Assembly: GCF_023703085.1 (NCBI RefSeq)
Contig: NZ_JAMQJY010000003.1
Location: forward strand, 186,001 to 250,000
Origin: Alkalicoccobacillus plakortidis
GTDB lineage: Bacteria; Bacillota; Bacilli; Bacillales; Bacillaceae_D
DNA: 64,000 nt
Reading direction: 5' to 3'
Part shown: positions 37,449 through 46,559 of the stretch, piece after piece
Numbering within the stretch: position 1 is the first letter of the stretch
Layout: every line of letters begins with the position of its first letter
The notes under the pieces: generated by a model
What the model was told of the DNA's origin: nothing
Seen by the model: the letters and a program-made list of their open reading frames with translations, nothing else
Database searches by the model: none
Translations under genes and position numbers: made by a program

Positions 37449-37494
37449 AAAATGACAACCTTGTCGCTATTATAAACGACAGGGTTGTCATTTT
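37449..37494 (-). promoter_or_regulatory. Promoter of the MFS-TetR operon bracketed by an 18-bp inverted repeat
   Basis: Arms AAAATGACAACCTTGTCG (37449-37466) and its near-perfect complement (37477-37494, 17 of 18) flank 10 bases. The centre contains the minus-strand -10 TATAAT (37469-37474), with TTGTAA about 18 bases upstream as -35. This is a strong operator candidate for the operon's TetR protein. Confidence 0.75.
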
Positions 37495-37541
37495 ACAAGA
37501 TTTTCTTTAATTTAAAGGAGACACTATCTTTGATGCCTTTA

Positions 37542-37572
37542 CAAAAACTGTACTTATTCAAAGTACAGTTTC
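37542..37572 (-). terminator. Intrinsic terminator of the MepB gene
   Basis: An AAACTGTACTT/AAGTACAGTTT stem with a short loop and a T run on the minus strand. It overlaps the stop codon of the MepB-like gene. Confidence 0.75.
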
Positions 37573-38039
37573 TTTACTTTTTCGATGTCTAAGCCATCTG
37601 ATAGATCAACAAAATAGTTCAATTGCCACGATTGAGTCTTAGTAGCATTTGTATTCAAATCAGTTATCCAGCTAGGGTACACTCTAAGTGCCATCTTCCC
37701 TTTTTGCTCAGGACTTTTTACAATTCCATATTGAAGGAGCACATCTTTAGGGAAGATAAATTGCCCTCTCTTCTCTTGATCTAAAACTATTATCATTACT
37801 TTTTCAGGTGTTTGTTCATAACTATAAGCTTGATTGACTCCATTGGTATCTTTCTCCCAAAACGCAACAAAATACCCTTTCTTTTTAGGAGTTAACTTAG
37901 CAAGCCTACTTCTATAAAAGTGATTAGATATGTTTAATAGTAAGCCTTCATACTCACTATTTTGTTCCTCTCGCTCTATATTAATGTTCTCTAGTCCAAA
38001 CTCTTTCATAAGAATCCTGATTAATTTTTCGGATTTCAA
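37554..38039 (-). CDS. MepB-family protein
   Basis: 161 residues resembling MepB of the staphylococcal mepRAB locus: YEGLLLNISNHFYRSRLAKLTPKKKGYFVAFWEKD, then FIFPKDVLLQYGIV, and RVYPSWI. The family is nuclease- or binding-like in fold but has no settled function. It has AAGGAGATG-type sequence before the start. It is a single gene here, without MepR or MepA. Confidence 0.8.
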   Translation of the reverse strand: MKSEKLIRILMKEFGLENINIEREEQNSEYEGLLLNISNHFYRSRLAKLTPKKKGYFVAFWEKDTNGVNQAYSYEQTPEKVMIIVLDQEKRGQFIFPKDVLLQYGIVKSPEQKGKMALRVYPSWITDLNTNATKTQSWQLNYFVDLSDGLDIEKVKKLYFE

Positions 38040-38130
38040 TGTGATTCATCTCCTTATGTCTCGTCCTTCTATCCAGACTTCACTTTACCATGTATGTAAC
38101 ACCTTGTTATTGCTTATGTTCATAGAATAT

Positions 38131-38169
38131 AAAAAGCTCAACTCCCACCAAAATGAGAGTTGAGCCAGT
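38131..38169 (-). terminator. Intrinsic terminator of the aldo/keto reductase gene
   Basis: Arms of about 9-10 bases (CTCAACTC with GAGTTGAG core) and a T-rich tail on the minus strand, just after the stop at 38174. Confidence 0.8.
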
Positions 38170-38173
38170 CACA

Positions 38174-39025
38174 TTAAATAATATCAAGCGGTTGTTTGGT
38201 TTTAGGTGGTTGAAAAGCAGCGTCAAGCTGTTTTAAGGTTTCCACACTTAGTTCAATTGACATTGCCTCCGCATTTTGACGAACATGCTGTGCTTGTACG
38301 GCTTTTGGAATAGAAAGTACGTCACCTGATCGCACGGTCCATGCAAGAGCAATCTGCAGTGGTGTTACACCATAATCTGTTGCAACTTCCTTAATTACAC
38401 TATTCTCAAGCAATCGTTCACGCTCTCTACCTCCGTGAGCAATAGGACTGTAAGCCATAATCGGAAGCTGTTTCTGCTTCTGCCATGGCATCAAATCAAA
38501 TTCAATGCCTCGCGTTCCTAAATGATAGAGGACCTGATTCGCTTGGGCGTTCTCTCCATCCGGCAGAGCCCAGAGCTCCTCCATATCAGCTGTATCAAAA
38601 TTAGAGATACCCCACCGTTTGATTTTGCCGTCCTTCTTTAGTTTTTCCATTCCTTCAACTGTTTCAGAAAGTGGCACACCACCTCGCCAATGAAGCAGAT
38701 AAAGATCGATAGCGTCTGTCTCTAACCGTTTTAAGCTATTTTCACACGACTTGATGATCGACGGGAATCCTGCATTATGTGGATAGACCTTAGAAACAAG
38801 AAACGCTTCATCTCTTCGCCCTTTTATCGCTTCTCCCACAAGTTGTTCCGACAAGCCCTCACCGTACATTTCTGCGGTATCTATAACCTTAAGGCCAAGA
38901 TCTAGGCCTAGCTGCAGAGCGCGAATTTCGTCCTGCTTTTTGCTGATGTTTTCTCCCATCAACCAAGTACCTTGTCCTATACTTGGGAGCTCAGTACCGT
39001 CTTTTAATTTAACATGCTTACTCAC
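38174..39025 (-). CDS. Aldo/keto reductase (YeaE-like)
   Basis: 283 residues. The tetrad is D and Y in VIDTAEMYGEGLSEQLVGEAI, K in VSKVYP, and H in DLYLLHWRGG. The C-terminal IPKAVQAQHVRQNAEAM is the cofactor loop. The start is GTG at 39025 with AGGAATG upstream. The group reduces short aldehydes such as methylglyoxal. A single gene. Confidence 0.87.
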   Translation of the reverse strand: MSKHVKLKDGTELPSIGQGTWLMGENISKKQDEIRALQLGLDLGLKVIDTAEMYGEGLSEQLVGEAIKGRRDEAFLVSKVYPHNAGFPSIIKSCENSLKRLETDAIDLYLLHWRGGVPLSETVEGMEKLKKDGKIKRWGISNFDTADMEELWALPDGENAQANQVLYHLGTRGIEFDLMPWQKQKQLPIMAYSPIAHGGRERERLLENSVIKEVATDYGVTPLQIALAWTVRSGDVLSIPKAVQAQHVRQNAEAMSIELSVETLKQLDAAFQPPKTKQPLDII

Positions 39026-39071
39026 AAAGCATTCCTGCTTTTCTAACTAGTATTCCCTTTCTAGTTTATAA

Positions 39072-39106
39072 GGAAAACCCCTATCTTAGCTAGACAGGGG
39101 GTACTT
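39072..39106 (-). terminator. Hairpin at the end of the kinase gene
   Basis: CCCCTGTCT and AGATAGGGG (minus strand) form a stem with one mismatch over a 4-base loop, followed by TTTTCC. It overlaps the stop region of the histidine kinase gene. Confidence 0.6.
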
Positions 39107-40624
39107 TGTATCTTTTATACGAACTGTAACCTTAAATAAATCACCATCAATATCAAGCTTCAGTGCACCTCCATGTAACTCTGCGATGGATTGTGCAATG
39201 GCTAGACCTAAACCAGATCCTTCTGTATGTCGAGCTTCATCCGCTCGCTTAAACCGCTCAAACAACTCATCTGGGTTTTCACTTAATTCGTAGCGTGAGA
39301 TGTTTTTAATCACTACAGTAATCTGGTTCTCTTGTCTGCTCGCTGCTAAATAGACACGCGTACCTGGTTGTGAGTACTTGGCTACATTTAAAAGTAAGTT
39401 ATCAAGCATCCTCCAGCACTTTTGACCATCTACATGAACTAGCATTTCTTCTTCTGGCAAACTCAGACGTAGGTCCAACTGTTCACTATCAAAAGCTTCC
39501 TGGTGCTCCACAATTGCTTGCTGAATCAACTGTTTTAGCTCAATATCCGTTTTTTTGAGTTCAATTTGACCACTTGCCATTTTTGATACATCAAACAAAT
39601 CATCAATCAGTGTTTTTAATCGTTCCGATTTTCTCGCTAACACATCTACATACGATTGGCGTTCATCTGATGGAAGATCAGGATTTTTAAGCAAATCTGT
39701 GTACGTAATAATTGAGGTTAAAGGTGTTCTCAGATCGTGGCTGACATTTGTAATTAGCTCTGTTTTCATCCGCTCACTTTTTGCCCGTTCTGTGACAGAA
39801 TGAGAAATTCCTTCACGTAACTTATTGATGTGCGTTGCGTGCGTCGCGATAAATGAATGCCCTTTTACCAGAACCGGCATAGCTACCTTTCCTTTTGTTA
39901 GATTCTCCGTTTGTTTGATCACTCGATTTAAGTAGCCGAGTTTGAGGAAAAATATGAGTAAGGTGGGGATGCCGATGAATAGGACACATGCAATAAATAT
40001 TACAATTGTACTACCACCCAACATTAGAGAAAATGCAGTTCCAAACCCCCATACAAAAATTATGATAATCATGAGTAACAATTTTAGCACCAATGGTACG
40101 TTACTGAATGCATCACGAAGTATCTGATACGCTCTACTTATTACACTATTTTTTAAAGCCTTTATTAAATAAGAGCTATCCTCAATTTCAAGATATAGCC
40201 ACACAATTTGATGGAGTGCGAGCCAGATCAAAACAAAGTAGAATGAAGCGCCTATAAAAAAGCTCAAATCAATATACCGAATAAACCGATAGGACTCAAA
40301 CCCTGTTACTAAAAAGAAATAAATGATAAATAACCCTGTTATAAATAACAATACAAATCGCACATCGAGTGGAATCGCAGCATATTGCGCTCTCATTGAA
40401 CTTTCCTGAAACCACGATAGTTTAAACTTAAAAAACTTAAACAATATGATCCCGGCAATGACACCAACACTGATAATTAACGGAATCGCTATCTGTCTAA
40501 ATACATCAAGTGTACTGATAAGATTAGCGATGTTTCCAATATTATTCAGGAAGGTATTTAAACCAACTAACATGATACCAAACAACAGACTCCAACTCAT
40601 CGTTTCTCCAAAATGCTTTCTCAC
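39086..40624 (-). CDS. Sensor histidine kinase with multi-span N-terminus
   Basis: 512 residues. About six spans fill the first 250 residues, with no clear extracellular sensor domain. The catalytic core has the H-box TNVSHDLRTPLTSIITY, the N-box DNLLLNVAKYSQPG and the G-box GSGLGLAIAQSIAELHGG. It starts inside the last bases of the response-regulator gene, so the two are coupled. The layout suggests sensing within the membrane. No obvious target operon adjoins it. Confidence 0.87.
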   Translation of the reverse strand: MRKHFGETMSWSLLFGIMLVGLNTFLNNIGNIANLISTLDVFRQIAIPLIISVGVIAGIILFKFFKFKLSWFQESSMRAQYAAIPLDVRFVLLFITGLFIIYFFLVTGFESYRFIRYIDLSFFIGASFYFVLIWLALHQIVWLYLEIEDSSYLIKALKNSVISRAYQILRDAFSNVPLVLKLLLMIIIIFVWGFGTAFSLMLGGSTIVIFIACVLFIGIPTLLIFFLKLGYLNRVIKQTENLTKGKVAMPVLVKGHSFIATHATHINKLREGISHSVTERAKSERMKTELITNVSHDLRTPLTSIITYTDLLKNPDLPSDERQSYVDVLARKSERLKTLIDDLFDVSKMASGQIELKKTDIELKQLIQQAIVEHQEAFDSEQLDLRLSLPEEEMLVHVDGQKCWRMLDNLLLNVAKYSQPGTRVYLAASRQENQITVVIKNISRYELSENPDELFERFKRADEARHTEGSGLGLAIAQSIAELHGGALKLDIDGDLFKVTVRIKDTKYPLSS

Positions 40625-41329
40625 GACCTGCCAGCCTCCTTTTCAATCAAATATCCTACACCCCATACAACCTTGATATAACGAGGTTTTTTTGGATCCA
40701 CTTCAATCTTTTCTCTAATTTTGCGAATGTGCACAGCCACAATATTTTCTGAGTTGTAAGCTTGGTTCATTCCACACTCGCTCATAGATTTCATGAATAG
40801 AGAAGACCCGGCCAAGATTCAGCATCAGAAGCTCCGTTATTCGATATTCAATCGGTGTTAGCTTGACTGTCACTCCATCTAGCTGCACACATTTTGCCTC
40901 TTGATCGAGGACAAGCCCATCCACCTGAATCACTGACTCTCTTTTTTCATAAGTACCTAGCTGTGTATATCTCCTCATCTGAGACTTTACTCGAGCCATT
41001 AATTCCATCGGATGAAAAGGCTTAGTAATGTAATCATCAGCGCCAATCGAGAGTCCGTGGATTTTATCCGTCTCTTCAGACTTTGCACTTAGCATAATAA
41101 TTGGGATGTTACGCTCCTGCCGTATCTTAAATGTCGCCTCAATACCATCCATCTCAGGCATCATAATATCCAAAATTATTAAATGAACCTCATTCTGTTC
41201 AAGTAGGTGAATGGCGCTTCTTCCATTCTCCGCATGAAGTACACTGTATCCATCATTCTTTAAATAAATATCAATCCCATCCCGAATGTCTTTATCATCA
41301 TCTACCACCATCACTGTATACGTCGCCAT
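40621..41329 (-). pseudogene. OmpR-family response regulator, split by an apparent +1 frameshift
   Basis: The receiver domain is complete: VVDDDKD, the phospho-acceptor in LDIMMPEMDG, and the KPF lysine. The winged-helix domain runs to HEIYERVWNEP, then shifts. The second frame gives AYNSENIVAVHIRKIREKIE and then WGVGYLIEKE. The joint is CCAAGC on the coding strand (plus GCTTGG at 40760-40765); dropping one A restores WNEPAYNSENIV and about 235 residues. The ATG at 41329 follows GAGGTG. It partners the downstream kinase. Confidence 0.85.
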
Positions 41330-41504
41330 TCCCCACACCTCAATCTAACTTTTTCTATTATTTACATTGTAACCCTCAGATCTAAAGTTTCCACTAGTGA
41401 AAAACTGAAGAAATTCTTAAGAATGGAAGAAAGCGGGTTTGGCAGGATTTTTAGCATAGGGGGACTGCAGTTTTTGAGGTGATTCGATAGTGCTCATGAT
41501 TTTT

Positions 41505-41710
41505 GAGCACTTATGGTTTTTTTTGAGCACCGTGCATGGATTTCCGCGCATTTTTAAAATTTTCGCGCACTGACCCTTGGTTTCCGCGCATCACGGCTAC
41601 GTTTTCGCGCATTTTTAGGATTTTCGCGCACCAATGCTTGATTTCCGCGCATTTTCTAGATTACCGCGCATCTCCTCTCCTTTCCCGCGCATTTTCAAGG
41701 TTCCCGGCAC
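41505..41710. repeat. Array of CGCGCA motifs at 19-21-base pitch
   Basis: CGCGCA occurs at 41545, 41564, 41585, 41606, 41625, 41646, 41665 and 41686. It is preceded by GAGCAC variants at 41505 and 41525 and followed by CGGCAC at 41705. Spacings are 20, 20, 19, 21, 21, 19, 21, 19, 21 and 19. Units are set in T-rich sequence (TTTCCGCGCATTTT). It lies between the response-regulator start and the codA terminator, both on the minus strand, in a 418-base gap that holds no gene. Confidence 0.9.
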
Positions 41711-41712
41711 CA

Positions 41713-41747
41713 CAAAAAAAGCCCCCAAAAAGGAGGCCTCCTAATTC
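41713..41747 (-). terminator. Intrinsic terminator of codBA
   Basis: A GC-rich hairpin (GGAGGCCTCC with a downstream GGGGGC) followed on the minus strand by seven T, just after the codA stop. Confidence 0.75.
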
Positions 41748-43001
41748 CTATATATTGAATTCTACTACCTTATTGCCTACTACTCGTTCCGCTGGTTTTG
41801 TTTTGGCGATGATTTTGCCTGCACGTACTGAGTAGAGAACGGGTGCTTGCTTGCGGATCATTGTGAATTCATCCGGTGCGCCAACAATGATTAGGTTTGC
41901 TGGTTTGCCTTCTTCAATACCATATTGGTCTGAGATGTTCAGGACTTTTGCGCTGTTTGTGGTGATGAAGTCAATGGATTGCTTAATTTGATCGTAGCCC
42001 ATGAGATGTGTCACGTGAAGTCCCATATGTAGCACTTGTAGCATATTGCCCGTGCCAAGTGGATACCATGGATCAAAAATATCATCGTGTCCAAAGGAGA
42101 CCGTTAATCCTGCTTCTTGTAGTTCCTTTACTCGAGTAATGCCGCGGCGTTTTGGATAGCTGTCAAAGCGACCTTGCAAATGTGTATTAACTAGTGGATT
42201 TGCAACAAAGTTTAGGTCTGCCATTTTAAATACACGCATTAGCTTAGCTACATATGCATTGTTATAGGAATGCATGGCGGTTGTATGCGAGGCTGTTACT
42301 CTCGACCCCATTCCTGTTTGGTAGGCTCTTGCAGCCACAACTTCTATAAAACGCGATTGCTCATCATCTATTTCATCACAGTGAAAATCCAACAATTTAT
42401 TATATTTCTCAGCTAATTCAAACGATATATCAATGGACTCTACGCCCATTTCTCTTGTCATTTCAAAATGAGGAATGCCTCCTACTACATCGGCTCCAAG
42501 CTGAATGGCCTCTTCTAGCAACTCTTTTCCTTTAGGATAAGAGAGAATGCCTTCTTGTGGAAATGCTACAAGTTGCAGATCAACTAGGTGCTTCATTTCT
42601 TCTTTTACCTCAAGCAAGGCTTTAAAGGCGGTTAGTGTTTCATCCGTTGTATCTACATGAGTTCGGACATATTGAATGCCTTGTGCGACTTGCCAGGTTA
42701 ACGCCTTTTTGGCACGCTCCTTTACGTCGGCATGAGTCAGCTTTTCTTTTCGTTCTGTCCATCGTTGAATCCCTTCAAATAACGTGCCAGATTGATTCCA
42801 GCTTGGATCTCCTGCTGTCATCGTTGAATCTAGGTGAATGTGAGGCTCGATAAAAGGAGGGAGAACCATTTGGCCGTTTGCATCAAGGATCTCCTCACCT
42901 GCCTGCTCAATTACCCGATCAATTTTACTAATTTGTTTTTCGTTTATTAAGATGTCCCAATGTCCGTCTCTATCTCGTAATACTGCATTTTTTATAATCA
43001 T
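41748..43001 (-). CDS. codA: Cytosine deaminase
   Basis: 417 residues, very close to E. coli CodA by eye. It has the metal motif [44 protein letters not shown], the catalytic [28 protein letters not shown], and [23 protein letters not shown]. It converts cytosine to uracil and ammonia in the cytosol. It lies five bases after the cytosine permease gene. The leader of the operon carries a ykkC-class RNA, which is unusual for this pathway. Confidence 0.9.
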   Translation of the reverse strand: MIIKNAVLRDRDGHWDILINEKQISKIDRVIEQAGEEILDANGQMVLPPFIEPHIHLDSTMTAGDPSWNQSGTLFEGIQRWTERKEKLTHADVKERAKKALTWQVAQGIQYVRTHVDTTDETLTAFKALLEVKEEMKHLVDLQLVAFPQEGILSYPKGKELLEEAIQLGADVVGGIPHFEMTREMGVESIDISFELAEKYNKLLDFHCDEIDDEQSRFIEVVAARAYQTGMGSRVTASHTTAMHSYNNAYVAKLMRVFKMADLNFVANPLVNTHLQGRFDSYPKRRGITRVKELQEAGLTVSFGHDDIFDPWYPLGTGNMLQVLHMGLHVTHLMGYDQIKQSIDFITTNSAKVLNISDQYGIEEGKPANLIIVGAPDEFTMIRKQAPVLYSVRAGKIIAKTKPAERVVGNKVVEFNI

Positions 43002-43006
43002 CTACG

Positions 43007-44264
43007 CTACCCCGCTTTTTTAATAATTGATTGTTTATCTTTATCCATTACCTTGTCTAAAACAATATAGCCTACTGCTGCTCCCAAAAGTGAATTGAGT
43101 GGGGGAATACCTGGTATAAATAGAGCACATAGCACTCCGATCGCCCACGCTGTAATGGCTTGAATTCGTACAGTAGAGAATGTTCTGTCTTGTGAAACCT
43201 CGTAACGTCCTTTACTTCGAACAAAATAATCAACAATCAGAATGGCCCCAATTGGCGGAAGGGTCATATTCAAAAATGTAAGCCAGCTCATGAAATTGTT
43301 GTAAAGCCACATGGCAAGCAGTGTTCCTATGACACCGTTTATGATAACTAGTATATTTTTTGGTAGTTTTGTAATATTAGAAAATCCAAGTCCAGATGCA
43401 TATAAGGAGTTATCATTTGTAGTCCAGATATTTAAACCTAAAATGATAAGGGCAGGAATAATTAACCCCTGAGTAAACATGACTTCTGAGATATCAGCCT
43501 CTCCAGTAGATATCGCTCCAATTGCTCCGAATAAAAACATTAATGAGTTCCCTAAGAAAAAGGCGATTAAGGTTGTTGAGACAGCTATCTTTTTTGTTTT
43601 GGCAAACCTCGCAAAATCAGGTGTCAGTGTTCCTCCACTAATAAAGGATCCTAAACAAACCGAAATAGCGGCTGCAATCCCAAGCGTCTCAACCGGCTGA
43701 TACGCCAATAGCTCATCAAATCCACCCAACGACCCCACTGCTCGAGTACTTGATACACTTCCAAGGATCGCAATGGCAGGAACTGCAACAAAGCTTAGAG
43801 CCGTCAACGCCTTAATTCCAAAATAAGCGGTTGCTGTCATAAGAAGTCCTGCGACGATAATAATAAGCCAAATATTAAGCCCTGTAACCTTTTGGAAAGG
43901 CAATGCGAACATCATCACTCCAACCCCAAACCAAGCCAATCTGAGTGATACTTAATAAAAAAGAAGGAAGATAAGAGCCTTGCTTACCAAACGAATAACG
44001 TGTCAATAAATGCGTGGATAAGCCGGTCTTAGATGCTATATACGAGAGAACACCTGTATACGCGCCTAATACCAGGTTTCCAATCAAAACAGTCACAATA
44101 AATTGAGTGAATGTGAGCCCTTGACCAAGCGTTCCTCCTGCAAGCATACTCGCTGAGAAAAAAGTGAAACCAACCATCAGCATAAACATTTTCCAGAAAC
44201 CCCTTCTGTGGGATTCTGTCACAGCCTCCAGTGCAAAATCATGATCTACTGATTTCTTAACCAT
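43007..44264 (-). pseudogene. codB: Cytosine permease, split by an apparent +1 frameshift
   Basis: An NCS1-family transporter. The first part carries GFTFFSASMLAGGTLGQGLTFTQF and ends at ITQIG. The second frame continues WFGVGVMMFALPFQ and then about nine spans. The joint is CCAAGC on the plus strand (43931-43936); removing one A gives QIGWFGVGV, the expected family sequence, and about 418 residues. The ATG at 44264 follows GGAGG. It imports cytosine for the codA product. Confidence 0.85.
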
Positions 44265-44290
44265 CTTTCTTCCTCCATTCATTTTTATCA

Positions 44291-44332
44291 AAAAAAGCCC
44301 GGGAAGAATCAATGGATTCTTCACCGGACTTT
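44291..44332 (-). terminator. Leader terminator of the codBA riboswitch
   Basis: On the minus strand a long stem (AAAGTCCGGTGAAGAATC with GATTCTTCCCGGGCTTT) has a 4-base loop and seven T. It overlaps the 3' edge of the RNA aptamer and lies before the codB start, so it can act as a ligand-controlled terminator. Confidence 0.85.
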
Positions 44333-44420
44333 TCCTCCCAGTTTAAGCATCAGGGATGCCGCCTCCCCGGACCTGGCTTTAGCTAAATGAATAACTAAAC
44401 GGAACCCTGGGAAGCTACTT
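44325..44420 (-). promoter_or_regulatory. ykkC-class riboswitch-like leader of codBA
   Basis: The minus strand carries AGGGTTCCG, a small hairpin (TTTAG/CTAAA), GGTCCGGGGAG, a second hairpin (GCATC/GATGC) and GGGAGGAAAAGTCCGG. The first and last blocks match the conserved ends of ykkC RNAs. An outer helix pairs 44407-44414 with 44334-44341. The middle block differs from the usual GTCCGAGAG. A terminator follows at once. The ligand of this variant (guanidine, PRPP, ppGpp, a nucleotide or something else) cannot be read from the sequence. Confidence 0.6.
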
Positions 44421-44442
44421 ATTTGAATGAAGGAAGCATAGC

Positions 44443-44485
44443 ACAAAAAATTCGTCAGAAAACGACATTCGTCAAATTATCTGAC
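44443..44485 (-). terminator. Intrinsic terminator after the PfkB kinase gene
   Basis: GTCAGA at one end pairs with TCTGAC at the other, with an inner GAC/GTC stem, and TTTTTT follows on the minus strand. It separates the sugar locus from codBA. Confidence 0.65.
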
Positions 44486-44490
44486 ACCTT

Positions 44491-45456
44491 TTATCCTCGC
44501 TCCTCTAAAATCGCTTCCACTTCTTCCTTAGTTGGCAGTGCAGTCATCGCACCTTTTGTTGATGCTGCTAGTGAGCCTGATACAGCGGCAAATGCACCAA
44601 TTCGCTGCAAGGTTTCTGGAGTTAGAGAATCTAGCGGATCATCCAGATCATGAAGATGCGCAAGAACGCCAGATACAAAGGCATCTCCTGCACCTGTTGT
44701 ATCAACTGCTTCTACTTTGTAGGTTGGAACATTCACTTTATGTGTATTGGTATAAAATGAGCTACCGTGTTCACCTTTTGTGATGATTAACAGAGGAATT
44801 TGGTAGTCTTTGAGCTTTAATACAGCGGCTGTTTCATCGGTTTCATTTGTTAAAAATTCTAGTTCTTCCTCAGAAAGTTTCACAATATCACTTGTTAGCA
44901 GTAAGGCTTTGATTTGCTCGAGTGCTGATAGTTCATCTGGCCAAATCGATAGACGTAAATTTGGGTCAAAGGATACGAGCATACCATTCTCTTGTGCCAG
45001 ATGAATGGCTTTGTGTGTTGCTGCACGGCTCGTTTTTTGAATCGTGGAGATTGATCCAATATGTAGTATTTTTGCCTGTTGAAACAGATTTTCAGCAAGG
45101 TCATCTGTAGACAGAAGCTGATCTGCACTGTGGTCAATTAAAAATTCAAAACTGCGCTCTCCATTTTCAGCGAGTTCAACAAAAACGAGAGGCGTTTTAG
45201 CTAAAGCTGTTTGCGTTAGCCCTTGAATATTGACGCCGTATTCCACTAATGTTTTTCGCAAAAAATGACCGATTAAATCTGTACCAACAGCTCCGATAAA
45301 ATAACTATCTATGCCCAGGCGACTTAAGCCTACTGCAACATTTGCAGGCGCACCACCGGGACTTTTTTGGTACTCTGTATTTTCGGCATTTAACGGGATC
45401 ATATCAACTAGGACTTCTCCTAAAGAAATAATCCCCTGCTTCTTTTGCATATGCAT
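44491..45456 (-). CDS. PfkB-family carbohydrate kinase (fructokinase/KDG-kinase type)
   Basis: 321 residues with the two PfkB signatures: the N-terminal GGAPANVAVGLSRLG and the C-terminal DTTGAGDAFVSGVLAHL with its catalytic aspartate. Asp/Asn residues for sugar binding lie in SFDPNLRLSIW. It is the last gene of the sugar locus and would phosphorylate the released sugar or its keto form. Which sugar is not evident. Confidence 0.87.
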   Translation of the reverse strand: MHMQKKQGIISLGEVLVDMIPLNAENTEYQKSPGGAPANVAVGLSRLGIDSYFIGAVGTDLIGHFLRKTLVEYGVNIQGLTQTALAKTPLVFVELAENGERSFEFLIDHSADQLLSTDDLAENLFQQAKILHIGSISTIQKTSRAATHKAIHLAQENGMLVSFDPNLRLSIWPDELSALEQIKALLLTSDIVKLSEEELEFLTNETDETAAVLKLKDYQIPLLIITKGEHGSSFYTNTHKVNVPTYKVEAVDTTGAGDAFVSGVLAHLHDLDDPLDSLTPETLQRIGAFAAVSGSLAASTKGAMTALPTKEEVEAILEERG

Positions 45457-45518
45457 GGCCCCCTAGCTTCAAAATTTCTATTCTTTTACTATAGCATGTA
45501 TAAAGCTAGAATAAGAGT

Positions 45519-46507
45519 TTAGAGGTGTACACGCTCTCCAGTTTTAGAGGATTCAATGGCCGCCCAGGTTAGTTGAAGGCTTTTAATATTATCTTCAATC
45601 GATGTAGGCGGAACTGTATCTTCTTTAATTGCTTGGATAAATGAATCTAGTGAAATCATACGATCAGAGGTTGGCGTTTTGATAAGCGGGATCTCTTCAG
45701 GGATATCCTGCTCTCCTTGATACAAAAGGACTTGATCATCAATTAATTCAATTGCGCCTCTTTCACCAACTAAACGAATGTCTCCATTCCAGGTTGTTTT
45801 TTTGCCTTTACCAGCCCATCTTCCACGGTAATGTACATGCACACCTTTACTAAATGTCATTGCAGCATCAGCATGCGGATTCCCTTTAAACCAACTCCAT
45901 GATGGCCTAAAGCTAGTTGCCTGAATGGTTACTGCTTCATCATTTAATAAATAGCGGAGAATATCAAAGTGATGGATAGCCATATCCTGAAGAAGGATTT
46001 CCTCATACTGATCTCTCCACCACCAAAGTGTGTCGCTTTATTAAAATAGTAATCGGCATATTCAATTGGACCGATGCTACTAGCTGCAATCAACTGTTTG
46101 ATGGTTTGAATTTGAGGATTCCAGCGATAATTTTGACTGACCATCACTTTTTGTGAATACTCTCTTGAAAAGGCTAGAAGGTCATTTGCTTCTTCAGCTG
46201 TATCCGTTAACGGTTTTTCCATCATTACGTGTAATCCAGCTTTTAAAGCTTGTTTGGCAAGCGCTATATGTGTTGCAGGAGGTGTAACAATCAAAACAAA
46301 ATCAGCTTGTACCTTCTCAAGCGCTTTCTCAAAAGAAATAAACAACTGCTCCGGCCCCAGATTGGTCATTTCCTGCGCCTTTTGTAGACTTTCTTCCTGC
46401 TGATCTACTATGGCAACAAGCTCCATATTTTGATTCGCTTGTAGTAGCTCTACCCACGATAACCCGAAACCTCCCAATCCAATTTGTATGGCTTTTAGCT
46501 TCGACAT
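45519..46507 (-). pseudogene. Gfo/Idh/MocA-family oxidoreductase, split by an apparent -1 frameshift
   Basis: The N-terminal NAD(P) domain (AIQIGLGGFGLSWVELL, LIVTPPATHIALAKQALKAGLHVMMEKPLTDT) is followed by the start of the second domain and then nonsense after THFGG. The other frame reads WRDQYEEILLQDMAIHHFDILRYLL to the end. One base is missing around 46016-46022. Restored length is about 329 residues. The ATG at 46507 follows AGAGGGGA. Members oxidise sugars or inositols; here it probably modifies the sugar freed by the adjacent hydrolase. Confidence 0.83.
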
Positions 46508-46559
46508 ACGCTTGTCCCCTCTCATACTATGTAAAGCCCTATCCAATCAAGCGATAGAG

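Noticed and set aside
39086..41329. The local two-component system as the partner of the BceAB-type exporter
   Set aside because: The kinase is about 512 residues with six spans, unlike short BceS kinases, and lies 8 kb away with unrelated genes between.
41536..41835. Plus-strand frame across the CGCGCA array
   Set aside because: It is an Arg/Phe/Ser-rich by-product of the repeat and overlaps the codA end; no ribosome-binding site.
44430..44490. TTGACG as a -35 box for codBA
   Set aside because: The sequence forms part of a hairpin followed by six T that suits a terminator for the kinase gene, and no good -10 box lies at the right distance.
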